39,770 nt of DNA, from assembly GCA_963922685.1 (NCBI GenBank), contig CAWUJM010000011.1:1-39770 (forward strand), read 5' to 3'. The position numbers were made by a program, and so were the translations under genes. Numbering within the stretch: position 1 is the first letter of the stretch; the number at the start of each line of letters is the position of its first letter. This DNA is from JAHDBG01 sp963922685. Its GTDB lineage: Bacteria > Pseudomonadota > Gammaproteobacteria > Chromatiales > Chromatiaceae. Shown piece after piece: positions 1-8,939 of the stretch. A model generated the notes under the pieces. It was not told the origin of the DNA and did no database searches. It saw only the letters and a list, made by a program, of their open reading frames with translations.

Positions 1-53
1 GTTTGAATCGCACCCCTGATCACTTGTTCGGTATCAGTGTATTTGTAAGTCAC

Positions 54-2522
54 CTAAGCTACACTGCCCTGCATGTCCAGTGGTCTGATCAGGGTCGCTT
101 TTTCACTGACAGGTACCGGCTCAGTCAGCACCACGGGTGCCAGTGCTGTGGCCTGTCTGGCTGCCTGAATACGTTCAGCACTGACGGGACGGTAAAAGGT
201 ATCCCGGACCTGACATGGCCGGTGCAGGGACTGACTGATATCAATCAGTTGTTGTAATGCCATTTCCTGGCCATGTTCTGCTCCGGCCGCACGGGTGATG
301 GATTCATTCATCAGTGTGCCACCCAGATCATTCGCACCACACTGCAGTGCCAGGCGGGCACCGGCGGCCCCCATCTTGACCCAGGATGTCTGGATGTTGG
401 CGATCTGGCCATGCAGCGCAATACGTGCCACGGCATGTACCAGAAGACATTCCCGCAGGGTCGGGCCGCAACGGGCCTTTTTTTTCCGGTAGATCGGTGC
501 GCCCGGAGCGACAAAAGGCAGTGGTACAAATTCAGTAAATACGGCTGTTTCAGCCTGCAGATCGCGAATAGCGAGCAGATGATGTGCCCAGTGCCGGTAC
601 TGGTCCACATGCCCGAACATCATTGTTGCGGTGGCCCTCAGCCCCACCTGTTGTGCCTGACGCATAATGTCCAGCCACTGGGCTGTATTGATTTTATCGC
701 TGCACAATTCGGCCCTGACTTCATCATGTAAAATTTCTGCTGCCGTCCCCGGCAGGCTCGCCAGGCCAGCCTGTCTGAGCTGGCTCAGATAGTCTGTGAT
801 GCTCAGATCCGCACGGGCCGCGCCATGCCAGACTTCCAGTGGCGAGAAGGCATGGACATGGATGTCAGGTGCCGCCTGTTTTACTGCTTTAATAATATTC
901 AGATAGGTTGCTGCATTGTAGGCCGGGTGGATGCCGCCCTGCATACAGACTTCTGTGGCGCCACGTTCCCAGGCTTCAGCTGTCCGCCGTTGTATTTCAT
1001 CCAGCGCGAGATCGTAAGGTCGGCCGCGCAGATCTTCAGCCAGTTTTCCTTTGGAAAAGGCGCAGAACTGACATTTGAAATAACAGATGTTGGTGTAGTT
1101 GATGTTGCGGTTGACCGCAAAGGTCACGGTATCCCCGGCAACCTCTCTGCGCAGGGCATCGGCGGTCTCACACACCTGAGAGAAATCGGCACCACGGGCC
1201 TGGAAGAGTCGTACCAGCTCGGCCTCTGCAGGCCGGTAACAGCCGTCAATCTTTGCCAGAATCGTGCTGATTTCCGGGTCGGTGTGGCCAGTCTGCCTGA
1301 GCGTGAAGTCGCTCGGCAGTGTGTCTGTCGTGCCGGTCAGCCAGGCATCTTCACGCACGTAACCTTCTGCATCAACCTGTTTTAATACGGCAGGTCGCAG
1401 GGTCGGATCCAGCCAGGTGCGGAGGTTCAGCGCATAGGTCGGGTAGATCGTCAGCCGCTCGCATAGGTGTTTGCCGACACGACGTGTTGCTGCTGCGAGC
1501 GTGACGATATCCGGCCAGGGGGGCTCCGGATTCACATAATCCGGCGTGACGCCACCCCAGTCATTGATGCCCGCTCCAACCATGTCTTCCAGTACACCCG
1601 GACTCAGGTTCGGCGGGGCCTGAATGGTCATCCGGGTACCGAACAGGATTCGTGCTATTGCGATAGTCCACAATAATTCGTGCAGATCCGGTTCCGGATG
1701 CCGGGCCATTTTTGTATCCGGCCTGGCCCGGAAGTTCCGGATGATGATTGCCTGAATATGTCCGTACTGCTGCTGGAGTCTGCGAATCGCCAGCAGTGAC
1801 TCAATCCGTTCCCGGCGCGTTTCTCCGCTGCCGATTAAGATGCCGGTGGTAAAGGGAACCTGTTGTTCTCCTGCCAGCCGGAGGGTTTCCAGTCGGACCT
1901 CCGGATCTTTGTCCGGCGAACCATCACGGGGCTGGTCTTTTGCACACAAGCGGGCTGATGCTGATTCCAGCATCAGCCCCATAGAGGCAGATACCTGGCG
2001 CAGCTGGCGCATTTCTGCAGCGTTCATACAGCCCGCGTTGATGTGTGGCAGCAGACCCGTTTCTGCAAACACCTGCTGCGCAACCTGTGCCACATACTCC
2101 AGTGTGCTGGCAAAGCCCATGTCAGCCAGTTGTCTGCGTGCTGCTGAGTAACGTAATTCCGGTTTTTCTCCCGGAGTGATCAGCACTTCCCGGCAGCCTT
2201 GTGCCGCAGCTGTACGACACAGTGCCAGTACCTCTGCAAGCGACATGTAGTCCTGACTGATCAGCCCGGGGGTCTTTGCAAAGGTGTCGTAACGGGACAC
2301 ATCGCTGCACAGACGGGTCAGTGGTATGCATACCTTGCGGGAATAGCTGACCTTGTTCTGAAAACCACGATCGCGCAGCGCGCTGGCTGCGTCACGTAGT
2401 CGTGGCCAGGCATCGTAACCGGCCAGGGTGAGGGCCTGTGCATCGCTGATTGCCTCCGGCGGATCATCTGTATCTCCCAGCAGGATATGGACCGGCTGCT
2501 CTGCTGGTTGTTGTTTATTCAC
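54..2522 (-). CDS. fbiC: FO synthase, CofG-CofH fusion (F420 precursor synthesis)
   Basis: Resembles the fused FO synthase FbiC, which joins tyrosine and a ribityl-diaminouracil into 7,8-didemethyl-8-hydroxy-5-deazariboflavin, the chromophore of coenzyme F420 and an antenna of some photolyases. The 822 residues form two radical-SAM halves. The C-terminal CofH half has an intact triad, CYFKCQFC at 480-487. The N-terminal CofG half keeps family motifs (GSPDKDP 201-207, PFTTG 223-227, IQAPPNL 300-306, GAGINDWGG 317-325), but the expected CxxxCxxC reads CSDVSRYD at 72-79, so cysteines two and three are Ser76 and Asp79. The start is GTG. It lies 97 bases downstream of argA, last of a dnaX-argA-fbiC run; no other F420 gene is in the window. 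Identity is secure; whether the CofG half is active is doubtful. Confidence 0.9.
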   Translation of the reverse strand: MNKQQPAEQPVHILLGDTDDPPEAISDAQALTLAGYDAWPRLRDAASALRDRGFQNKVSYSRKVCIPLTRLCSDVSRYDTFAKTPGLISQDYMSLAEVLALCRTAAAQGCREVLITPGEKPELRYSAARRQLADMGFASTLEYVAQVAQQVFAETGLLPHINAGCMNAAEMRQLRQVSASMGLMLESASARLCAKDQPRDGSPDKDPEVRLETLRLAGEQQVPFTTGILIGSGETRRERIESLLAIRRLQQQYGHIQAIIIRNFRARPDTKMARHPEPDLHELLWTIAIARILFGTRMTIQAPPNLSPGVLEDMVGAGINDWGGVTPDYVNPEPPWPDIVTLAAATRRVGKHLCERLTIYPTYALNLRTWLDPTLRPAVLKQVDAEGYVREDAWLTGTTDTLPSDFTLRQTGHTDPEISTILAKIDGCYRPAEAELVRLFQARGADFSQVCETADALRREVAGDTVTFAVNRNINYTNICYFKCQFCAFSKGKLAEDLRGRPYDLALDEIQRRTAEAWERGATEVCMQGGIHPAYNAATYLNIIKAVKQAAPDIHVHAFSPLEVWHGAARADLSITDYLSQLRQAGLASLPGTAAEILHDEVRAELCSDKINTAQWLDIMRQAQQVGLRATATMMFGHVDQYRHWAHHLLAIRDLQAETAVFTEFVPLPFVAPGAPIYRKKKARCGPTLRECLLVHAVARIALHGQIANIQTSWVKMGAAGARLALQCGANDLGGTLMNESITRAAGAEHGQEMALQQLIDISQSLHRPCQVRDTFYRPVSAERIQAARQATALAPVVLTEPVPVSEKATLIRPLDMQGSVA

Positions 2523-2619
2523 AATGGGGTGCCTGCCGTTTGCAGATGTTCTGTATCAGCTGAATCCATACACGTCGTTTGGATATGCGTAACGATCCAC
2601 CAGAGGTTATGCGTAATCA

Positions 2620-3945
2620 TCAGAACCACTTGATCAGCACCCGGGCCTGGCGCTGCCGGTCATAACTGGCCTGACGGGCAGGCGGCAGTTGTTCCGGTGT
2701 TGCTGCCTGAAAGCCACGTTCAGCAAACCAGTGTGATGTCCGGGTGCTCAGCACAAATACACCGCGCAGTCCCTGAGCCTTCGCCTGATGTTCCACTGCA
2801 TCTGATAATTGCGTCCCCAGACCGGATTTATTATGCTGCGGGTCCACCGCCAGACAGGCCAGTTCTCCCAGGCCATCTGCCGGAAAAGGATACAGTGCGA
2901 CACATGCCAGCAGACTGTGATCGTGTTCCATGACCAGAAAGTACCCGATATCCCGCGCAATATCTGCTGGTGAACGCTGAATGAGCCGGTCGCTCCGGGT
3001 GAACGGTTGTGTCAGTTTCAGCAGGCGCGGCAGGTCGTCCACTGTGGCCTGACGTATCCGTTCCAGCGGTGTCGCAGTCACCAGCAGACCGGTACCTTCC
3101 TGCGTAAATAATTCGCTTAATAAGGCACCATTCATCTGCTGATCCAGCACATGAATGCGTGCCACACCGTGATGTGCGGCCTGGCAGGCATTCTGCAGCA
3201 CCTGCTGGTGTTCGGTGGTCAGCGTCTGGGTTGCCATCAGTGCGGTGATTTCATCCGGCAGAAAATGGGTTTTATCTGCTGTCAGTGCAGTCGTCACATG
3301 CCCTGCAGTCAGGTAAATCAGTTTATCTGCCGACAGTGCCTGTGCCACTGCGGCAGCGGCATCGCGTGTGTTCAGATTAAAGATTTCACCGGTCGGCGCA
3401 TAACCCAGTGGTGGAATCAGCACAATCTGGTGTTGCTGCAGACTCAGCTGCAGTCCGTCCACATCGACCCGCCGCACGGTCCCGGTGTGCTGAAAATCCA
3501 CCCCATCTATCACACCGACCGGCTGAGCGGTAATAAAATTACCTGAGATGACCCGCAGCCGGGTGCCTGCCATCGGCGAGTCCGTCAGCCCCAGTGATAA
3601 TTGGGCTTCAATATCGGTCCGCACCATACCGGAGGCGGCCTTGATACAATCCAGTGCTGTCGTATCGGTCACCCGCAATCCCCGCACAAACCGGGCAGAC
3701 TGGCCGGCCTGAGCAAGACAGGCGTCAATCTGTGGTCGCACACCGGGCACTAATACCAGCTTCACACCCAACCCGTTCAGCAGCGCAATATCGTGTATCA
3801 GTGTCCTGAAGCAGGGCGGATCGTTCAGCACTTCACCGCCAAAAGACAGTACCATCGTACAGCCCCGGTGGGCATGAACGTACGAAGTTGCCTGACGGAA
3901 CCAATCGACAAACATATCACGTTGTAACGGAAACCGGTGATTCAT
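2620..3945 (-). CDS. argA: Amino-acid N-acetyltransferase (N-acetylglutamate synthase)
   Basis: First step of arginine synthesis: acetyl-CoA plus glutamate to N-acetylglutamate, in the cytoplasm. The roughly 441 residues have the classical ArgA layout: an N-terminal amino-acid-kinase-like domain (about 25-270, with the GGEVL and LVPGVRPQID segments), which in this family binds the arginine feedback inhibitor, then a C-terminal GNAT acetyltransferase domain (about 290-441, with a Q/GLGTQL-type acetyl-CoA loop). Length is normal for gammaproteobacterial ArgA. The ATG at 3945 is preferred; an in-frame GTG lies one codon upstream. It starts about 10 bases after the dnaX stop, so the two are probably co-transcribed. 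No other arg gene is nearby. Confidence 0.93.
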   Translation of the reverse strand: MNHRFPLQRDMFVDWFRQATSYVHAHRGCTMVLSFGGEVLNDPPCFRTLIHDIALLNGLGVKLVLVPGVRPQIDACLAQAGQSARFVRGLRVTDTTALDCIKAASGMVRTDIEAQLSLGLTDSPMAGTRLRVISGNFITAQPVGVIDGVDFQHTGTVRRVDVDGLQLSLQQHQIVLIPPLGYAPTGEIFNLNTRDAAAAVAQALSADKLIYLTAGHVTTALTADKTHFLPDEITALMATQTLTTEHQQVLQNACQAAHHGVARIHVLDQQMNGALLSELFTQEGTGLLVTATPLERIRQATVDDLPRLLKLTQPFTRSDRLIQRSPADIARDIGYFLVMEHDHSLLACVALYPFPADGLGELACLAVDPQHNKSGLGTQLSDAVEHQAKAQGLRGVFVLSTRTSHWFAERGFQAATPEQLPPARQASYDRQRQARVLIKWF

Positions 3946-3955
3946 CACGATCAGA

Positions 3956-5524
3956 TCAGTCAGTCGTCAGAGGGCGCACTGAGTCCGGGACAATCTGTGC
4001 ATCAAATGTCTGCTGCAGGGCCTGAACGACCGGATCCTGCCGGATACTCTGCTCCGCTGCCTGCTGGCGTTCAGCCTGCGCAGCTGTCTGGCGAGCGGCG
4101 GGCGAATCCACCGTCTGTTCCTGTGCGACCAGCAGGCGCAGCTTCAGTGCTGCACCATAGTAATCCTGCAATGCCTGCTGCAATTTCTGTTCACTACGCG
4201 AACCGATCAGAGAGGCCATCTGCGGCTGCACCAGCAGGTGTAATATTTTGCCATCCCAGTTCTGTAGTGTCGCATGTTGTGCCAGTTGCTGCGTCATCCC
4301 GACCAGAGATAATTGTGGCACAATCTGGTGCCAGTCACCGAAATCGGTACCGGATGCAGGCGCAGAGGGGGAGGGTGCAGGTTTTGTCGGTGGTTGCTGC
4401 CTGATGGGTGGTGCCGATGGTTCGGGTCGTGTTGTTGCTGCGGCAGGCCGGAAGGCATGCATCCGCAGAATGATCATCTCAAAACCGCTCTGCACTGTTG
4501 GTGCCAGCGGCAGATCGCGCAGGCCGTGCAGCGCAATCTGATAATACAACTGACTGTCTTCCGGACGGAGTAATTCAGCCAGCTGCCTGAGTGTCGCCTC
4601 GTCTCCCCAGCTCGCCTGCCAGCCGGTTGGCACCGCCTGCAACAGGCTGACATGGTGTAGTAACAGCAGCAACTCTCTGGTCAGGCTGTGAAAATCGGGC
4701 GTCTGCTGAGCCACCTGATGTACCTTATCCAGTGCTGCTGCGGCATCGCCCTGCTGTACATCAGTCAGGATACCGGGCAACAGATCGGTCATGACGATGC
4801 CGAGCATCTGCCGCACATCCTCATGCTGCACCGCCCCGGCACCAAACGCAATCGCCTGATCCAGCAGGCTGAGCCCGTCGCGCATACTGCCATCAGCCGC
4901 CCGGGCGAGCAGATCCAGTGCCTCCGGTTCTGCTGCGATCTGTTCAGTCTGCAGAATATGTCCGAACTGCGCAGCAATCTGCGCCAGTGACAGATGTTTC
5001 AGACTGAACTGCAGACAGCGCGATAAAATGGTTACCGGTAACTTTTGCGGGTCGGTGGTCGCCAGCAGAAATCTGACGTGCGGTGGTGGCTCTTCGAGCG
5101 TCTTCAGCAACGCATTAAAGCTGTGCTTAGAAAACATGTGTACCTCATCAATCAGGTACACCTTGTAGCGACCCTGTGTTGGCGCATAGGGCACGTTATC
5201 CAGTAATTCGCGGGTATCCTCCACCCCGGTTCTGGAGGCAGCATCCACTTCAATCAGATCGACAAAACGCCCCGCATCCACTGCCTGACAGACTGCACAG
5301 GTGCCGCATGGCTCCGGTGTGACACCAGACTCACAATTCAGTGCCCTGGCCAGAATCCGCGCCAGGGTGGTCTTGCCCACCCCGCGTGTGCCGGTAAACA
5401 GATACGCATGATGGACCTGTTGCTGCCGTAACGCATTCTGTAGTGCCCGCACCACATGCGACTGTCCGACCAGTTCCGCAAATCGTTTCGGTCGCCAGCG
5501 CCGTGCTAACACCTGATATGCCAT
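3956..5524 (-). CDS. dnaX: DNA polymerase III subunit gamma/tau
   Basis: Clamp-loader ATPase of the replicative polymerase. Residues 1-360 carry the AAA+ core: Walker A GTRGVGKT (45-52), zinc-binding cysteines C64, C73, C76 and C79, Walker B LIDEVH (124-129) and the SRC arginine-finger motif near 168. A Pro/Ala-rich linker (about 365-395) leads to a tau-type C-terminal domain. At 522 residues it is shorter than E. coli tau (643), mostly in the linker and C-terminus. I found no A-AAA-AAG slippery heptamer with a downstream hairpin, so a shorter gamma form made by frameshifting is not supported here. The usual partners ybaB and recR are absent; argA follows instead. It diverges from the thioredoxin-fold gene across 34 bases. 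Confidence 0.95.
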   Translation of the reverse strand: MAYQVLARRWRPKRFAELVGQSHVVRALQNALRQQQVHHAYLFTGTRGVGKTTLARILARALNCESGVTPEPCGTCAVCQAVDAGRFVDLIEVDAASRTGVEDTRELLDNVPYAPTQGRYKVYLIDEVHMFSKHSFNALLKTLEEPPPHVRFLLATTDPQKLPVTILSRCLQFSLKHLSLAQIAAQFGHILQTEQIAAEPEALDLLARAADGSMRDGLSLLDQAIAFGAGAVQHEDVRQMLGIVMTDLLPGILTDVQQGDAAAALDKVHQVAQQTPDFHSLTRELLLLLHHVSLLQAVPTGWQASWGDEATLRQLAELLRPEDSQLYYQIALHGLRDLPLAPTVQSGFEMIILRMHAFRPAAATTRPEPSAPPIRQQPPTKPAPSPSAPASGTDFGDWHQIVPQLSLVGMTQQLAQHATLQNWDGKILHLLVQPQMASLIGSRSEQKLQQALQDYYGAALKLRLLVAQEQTVDSPAARQTAAQAERQQAAEQSIRQDPVVQALQQTFDAQIVPDSVRPLTTD

Positions 5525-5558
5525 TCATTCACCACTCAGAGATAAGACGAGAAACAGC

Positions 5559-6596
5559 ATGATACACTTCAGAAAAATAGTCAGTATCCTGTGTTGCGGG
5601 CTACCCCTGTTTGCCCAGGCCGCGCCGGAAGCCAGTCTGCCGCCGGGTCTGGTCAATCCGGGCTATCACGAACAACCGGCCTGGTTCACCCAATCGTTTT
5701 TAGACCTGAATGAAGATATTGCCGAGGCTGCCGATGCGGACAAACAGCTGATACTCTACTTTTATCAGGATGGCTGCCCTTATTGTGCCAGACTATTGCG
5801 TGATAACTTTGGCGATCCGGCCATTGCCCGCCAGGTGCAGGATCATTTTCACGTGGTGGCACTGAATATCTGGGGAGATCGTGAAGTCACTGATCTCAGA
5901 CGGCAGGACACCACCGAAAAGGCGTATGCCCAAGCGGAACGGGTGCACTATACCCCAACCCTGGTCTTTCTGGATAATAAAGGTGACACCATATTGCGTC
6001 TGAATGGTTATCTGCCGCCGGATAAATTTCGCCGGGCACTGGACTCTGTGATAGCACAACGCCAGCCGCAGGCCAGCCAGTCACTGCACCCCCCGGTCAG
6101 TCAGGATACCCGACCATTGTCACCTATGGCGGCGGCTCTGCCACACCCGCTGCGTCTCGGCACCAGACCCCGTCAGCGCCCCCTGCTGGTGATCTTCAGC
6201 GAACCTGACTGTGCTGACTGCATCCTGTTGCAGACCCGCCTGCAACAGCCCGCGATTGCGACCGCCCTGACCAATCTGGATGTCGCACTGCTGAACCGCT
6301 GGTCATCACAAAGGGTACAGACACCGGGTGGCGACACCTTACCGGCGGCTGAGTGGGCACGTCAGCTGCAGCTGCATTTCAGCCCGGGCCTGGTCTTTTT
6401 TGATCGCGATGGACACGAAGTCTTCCGGGCGGAAACCAGTCTGGAAAGCTTTCACCTGCATGCTGTGCTGGACTATGTTATCAGCGGGGCCTATCAGTAC
6501 CAGCCGAGCCTGCAGCGTTTTTTACAACATCGTGGCGAGATTCTGGAGGCCAGAGGCATCCCGGTTGAACTGCTGGATTCAACAGCATCAGGATAA
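5559..6596 (+). CDS. Exported tandem thioredoxin-fold protein (SoxW-like)
   Basis: Predicted periplasmic thiol-redox protein. The first 21 residues form a signal peptide ending in AQA. The first thioredoxin-like domain (about 40-165) has the active-site motif CPYC after FYQDG, and a cis-proline-type segment YTPTLVF. A Pro-rich linker leads to a second, more divergent domain (about 195-325) with CADC after FSEPD and the segment FSPGLVFFD. The first half resembles SoxW / thioredoxin_2 proteins; a double-domain form of 345 residues is less usual. No sox gene is nearby, so a role in thiosulfate oxidation is not supported; reduction or repair of envelope disulfides is the broader guess. It precedes rpmH with its own terminal spacer. 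Confidence 0.75.
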   Translation: MIHFRKIVSILCCGLPLFAQAAPEASLPPGLVNPGYHEQPAWFTQSFLDLNEDIAEAADADKQLILYFYQDGCPYCARLLRDNFGDPAIARQVQDHFHVVALNIWGDREVTDLRRQDTTEKAYAQAERVHYTPTLVFLDNKGDTILRLNGYLPPDKFRRALDSVIAQRQPQASQSLHPPVSQDTRPLSPMAAALPHPLRLGTRPRQRPLLVIFSEPDCADCILLQTRLQQPAIATALTNLDVALLNRWSSQRVQTPGGDTLPAAEWARQLQLHFSPGLVFFDRDGHEVFRAETSLESFHLHAVLDYVISGAYQYQPSLQRFLQHRGEILEARGIPVELLDSTASG

Positions 6597-6637
6597 CGCT
6601 CTGTTGTGGATCTGCGTCGCATGACACGAGGAGATTT

Positions 6638-6666
6638 TTGACAAACGACGTGTTTTAATTTACATT
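6638..6666 (+). promoter_or_regulatory. Likely sigma70 promoter of rpmH-rnpA-yidC
   Basis: A perfect -35 box TTGACA (6638-6643) is followed by a 17-base spacer and a TACATT -10 box (6661-6666, four of six consensus bases). It lies 66 bases before the rpmH start, in the only sizeable gap upstream of this ribosomal and protein-insertion block. The spacing is optimal; the -10 match is moderate. Seen by eye only, not scored against a matrix. Confidence 0.65.
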
Positions 6667-6732
6667 GCTCCGGTTTCGCTGAACTCACGCACTCTCCACG
6701 CTCAGTCACTCGCTATATCAAGGCAGATCAGG

Positions 6733-6882
6733 ATGAAAAGAACCTTTCAACCCAGCAACCTGAAACGCGCCCGTACGCATGGGTTTCGTACCCGGATGGC
6801 CACGAAAAGTGGCCGTAAGATCATCAATGCCCGCCGTGCTAAGGGACGTGTCCGGCTCACACCGGCGATCAATGTGCGCTGA
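6733..6882 (+). CDS. rpmH: 50S ribosomal protein L34
   Basis: A small, very basic protein of 49 residues beginning MKRTFQPSNLKRARTHGFR and continuing with RMATKSGRKIINARRAKGR, which matches L34 closely. It is a little longer than the E. coli protein (46) because of its C-terminal tail. AGGA about six bases before the ATG acts as ribosome-binding site. It leads the conserved rpmH-rnpA-yidC block, and rnpA begins six bases after the stop. The dnaA gene that often diverges from rpmH in Gammaproteobacteria is not here; a thioredoxin-fold gene lies upstream instead. Confidence 0.97.
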   Translation: MKRTFQPSNLKRARTHGFRTRMATKSGRKIINARRAKGRVRLTPAINVR

Positions 6883-6888
6883 TCGTTC

Positions 6889-7251
6889 ATGATGCGCACA
6901 AAGCACACCTTTCCACGCAGTCGGCGCCTGCTCAACCGGGCCGATTTTCAGCGCGTGTTTCAGGCACCACTGAAATCATCTGATGCCCTGTTCACGGTGT
7001 TGGCCAGACCTGCTGCAACAGGTTGTGCCCGTCTGGGTCTGGCCATTGCCCGCAAACAACTCAGGCGGGCCACAGATCGCAACCGCATCAAACGGCTGGT
7101 GCGCGAATATTTCCGCCAGCATGTCGTTGTTGCGCTGGATTACGTGGTGATGGCACGCCGGGCCACCGGTACGCGCACGAATGACCAGATCTGCACCAGC
7201 CTGACCCGCCACTTCCGGCGACTGTCTGCACACGCCAGTCACCCGGCCTGA
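6889..7251 (+). CDS. rnpA: Ribonuclease P protein component
   Basis: Protein cofactor of RNase P, which trims the 5' leaders of tRNA precursors. The 120 residues contain the family signature RNRIKRLVREYFR (about 64-76) and an upstream LGLAIARKQ strand, with many basic residues for RNA binding. Two ATG codons open the frame (6889 and 6892); either gives a normal N-terminus (RTKHTFPRSRRLLNRADF). It is coupled to rpmH upstream, and yidC follows after 44 bases. The small yidD gene that usually sits between rnpA and yidC is missing; the 44-base gap cannot hold it. Confidence 0.96.
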   Translation: MMRTKHTFPRSRRLLNRADFQRVFQAPLKSSDALFTVLARPAATGCARLGLAIARKQLRRATDRNRIKRLVREYFRQHVVVALDYVVMARRATGTRTNDQICTSLTRHFRRLSAHASHPA

Positions 7252-7295
7252 TTCGCCCTGTCTGATCCCCGCATTCCCCAGAGGCTGCGCCTTGT

Positions 7296-8939
7296 ATGGA
7301 TAATGTCCGCCTGTTTCTGCTGTTGAGCCTTGGCTTTATCGGCTTATTGCTCTGGGAGGCCTGGCAGGCTGATTATGTCATCCCGCGACACAACATCAGT
7401 ACTGCACCGTCAGCCTCACCTGCCATGACAGATGCGGATGCTGCCACGCCGGATATCCCGGTGAATGCCGGCGTAGACACCACACCAGTTATTGATCCGG
7501 TTGCAGAAATACCTCCTGGACGCTTAATCCGGGTGAATACAGATACACTGGATCTGCAGATTGATACGCGTGGCGGTACCATTGTGGATGCGAAGCTGAT
7601 GCAATACCCGGTCTCAGTCGATATACCTGAGATTAAGTTTCAATTACTGAGCCAGCGTTTTAACGACTATTTTATCGCTCAGAGTGGCCTGCTCGGTGCC
7701 GATAAGGCGCGCACCCCCACCCATGAAGCGATGTTCCGGGCAGTTCAGGACACTTATACCCTGGCGGATGATGCTGACCAGCTGGTTGTTGATCTGACCT
7801 GGCAGGCTCCAGACGGTCTGACTGTGATCAAACGTTTCACTTTTCAGCGTGGCAGTCATGCGATTCAGCTCAGCCATCGGGTGCAGAATGACTCAGATCA
7901 GCTCTGGAAGGGGCGTGATTATCGCCAGTTCCAGCGTAGCGAGCCTGCGGATAGCGGCAATTTTTTCATGTACACCTATACCGGCGGTGCGATTTACAGT
8001 CCGCAGGACAAATATCAGAAATATGATTTTGCCGAGCTGAATGCCGGTGAGCTGAACCAGAATGTGGTGAATGGCTGGATCGCCATGCTGCAACATTATT
8101 TTCTGGGTGCGTTTATTCCGCCGCCTGATAACAACCAGCATTTTTACAGCAAGGGCCTGAACAATGGTCGATCTGTGATCGGCACCTACAGTGCGGCACA
8201 AACGCTCGCTCCGGGAGAAAGCGGCCAGTTTGACGGTATTCTGTTCATCGGCCCGAAACTGCGCACAGAACTGGAACATCTGGCAGAAGGGCTGGATCTG
8301 ACCGTAGATTACGGCTTTCTGGTGTTTATCGCTAAACCGATGCACTGGGTACTGGAACAGATCAATGCCTATATCGGTAACTGGGGCTGGACCATCATTC
8401 TGTTTACGTTGCTGATCAAGCTGTTGTTTTTCAAACTTTCTGAAAAAAGTTACCACTCCATGGCAAACATGCGCAAGCTGGCTCCGCGCATTCAGGCGAT
8501 GAAAGACCGCTACGGGGATGACAAACAGCGCATGCAGAAGGCGATGATGGACTTATACAAAAAAGAAAAAATCAATCCGGTCGGTGGCTGTCTGCCGATG
8601 CTGGTACAGATGCCGTTTTTTATCGCACTGTACTGGGTGCTGCTGGAAAGTGTCGAAATGCGCCAGGCACCCTGGATTTTATGGATTGCTGATCTTTCCA
8701 TTAAGGACCCTTATTTCATATTGCCGCTGCTGATGGGCGCGACCATGTATTTTCAGCAGAAACTGAATCCGGTACCGGCTGATCCGATGCAGGCGAAGAT
8801 GATGCAGTATCTGCCTTGGGTGTTCACCCTGATGTTCGCCTTTTTTCCGGCCGGTCTGGTATTGTACTGGGCAACCAATAATGTATTGTCGATTGCCCAG
8901 CAATGGGTCATTACCCGTCAGGTGGATCAACAACGCTGA
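7296..8939 (+). CDS. yidC: Membrane protein insertase YidC
   Basis: Inner-membrane insertase that works alone or with SecYEG. Its 547 residues show the gammaproteobacterial layout: an N-terminal transmembrane helix (about 4-20), a linker, a large periplasmic beta-sandwich domain (about 75-340), then the conserved core of five helices starting near 345 (GFLVFIAKPMHWVLEQI) with the positively charged hairpin MANMRKLAPRIQAMKDRYG. The motifs CLPMLVQMPFFIALYW and the final WATNNVLSIAQQW are typical. The stop overlaps the purK start (TGATG), implying translational coupling to purine synthesis rather than to mnmE, the more usual neighbour. Confidence 0.97.
   Translation: MDNVRLFLLLSLGFIGLLLWEAWQADYVIPRHNISTAPSASPAMTDADAATPDIPVNAGVDTTPVIDPVAEIPPGRLIRVNTDTLDLQIDTRGGTIVDAKLMQYPVSVDIPEIKFQLLSQRFNDYFIAQSGLLGADKARTPTHEAMFRAVQDTYTLADDADQLVVDLTWQAPDGLTVIKRFTFQRGSHAIQLSHRVQNDSDQLWKGRDYRQFQRSEPADSGNFFMYTYTGGAIYSPQDKYQKYDFAELNAGELNQNVVNGWIAMLQHYFLGAFIPPPDNNQHFYSKGLNNGRSVIGTYSAAQTLAPGESGQFDGILFIGPKLRTELEHLAEGLDLTVDYGFLVFIAKPMHWVLEQINAYIGNWGWTIILFTLLIKLLFFKLSEKSYHSMANMRKLAPRIQAMKDRYGDDKQRMQKAMMDLYKKEKINPVGGCLPMLVQMPFFIALYWVLLESVEMRQAPWILWIADLSIKDPYFILPLLMGATMYFQQKLNPVPADPMQAKMMQYLPWVFTLMFAFFPAGLVLYWATNNVLSIAQQWVITRQVDQQR

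Noticed and set aside
825..1385. 186-codon plus-strand frame
   Set aside because: Lies wholly inside the minus-strand FO synthase gene, whose domains are clearly recognisable; the plus frame has no family features.
2284..2331. A compensated frameshift that would restore CxxxCxxC in the CofG half
   Set aside because: I read the other two frames of the minus strand across this stretch. One gives VQRCVPLRHLC and the other has a stop just upstream and then VCAAMCPVT; neither restores the full triad, and the main frame is open and conserved on both sides.
3956..5524. Programmed frameshift in dnaX
   Set aside because: No A-AAA-AAG-type slippery site was found at the expected place between the ATPase and tau regions.
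5559..6596. Assignment to thiosulfate oxidation (soxW)
   Set aside because: Only the first thioredoxin fold resembles SoxW; no sox genes are nearby, so I kept a general name.
6597..6732. Replication origin near rpmH
   Set aside because: The gap is short, has no cluster of TTATNCACA-type DnaA boxes and no AT-rich unwinding region, and dnaA is absent.
7893..8456. 187-codon minus-strand frame inside yidC
   Set aside because: Antisense shadow of yidC, with no independent evidence.
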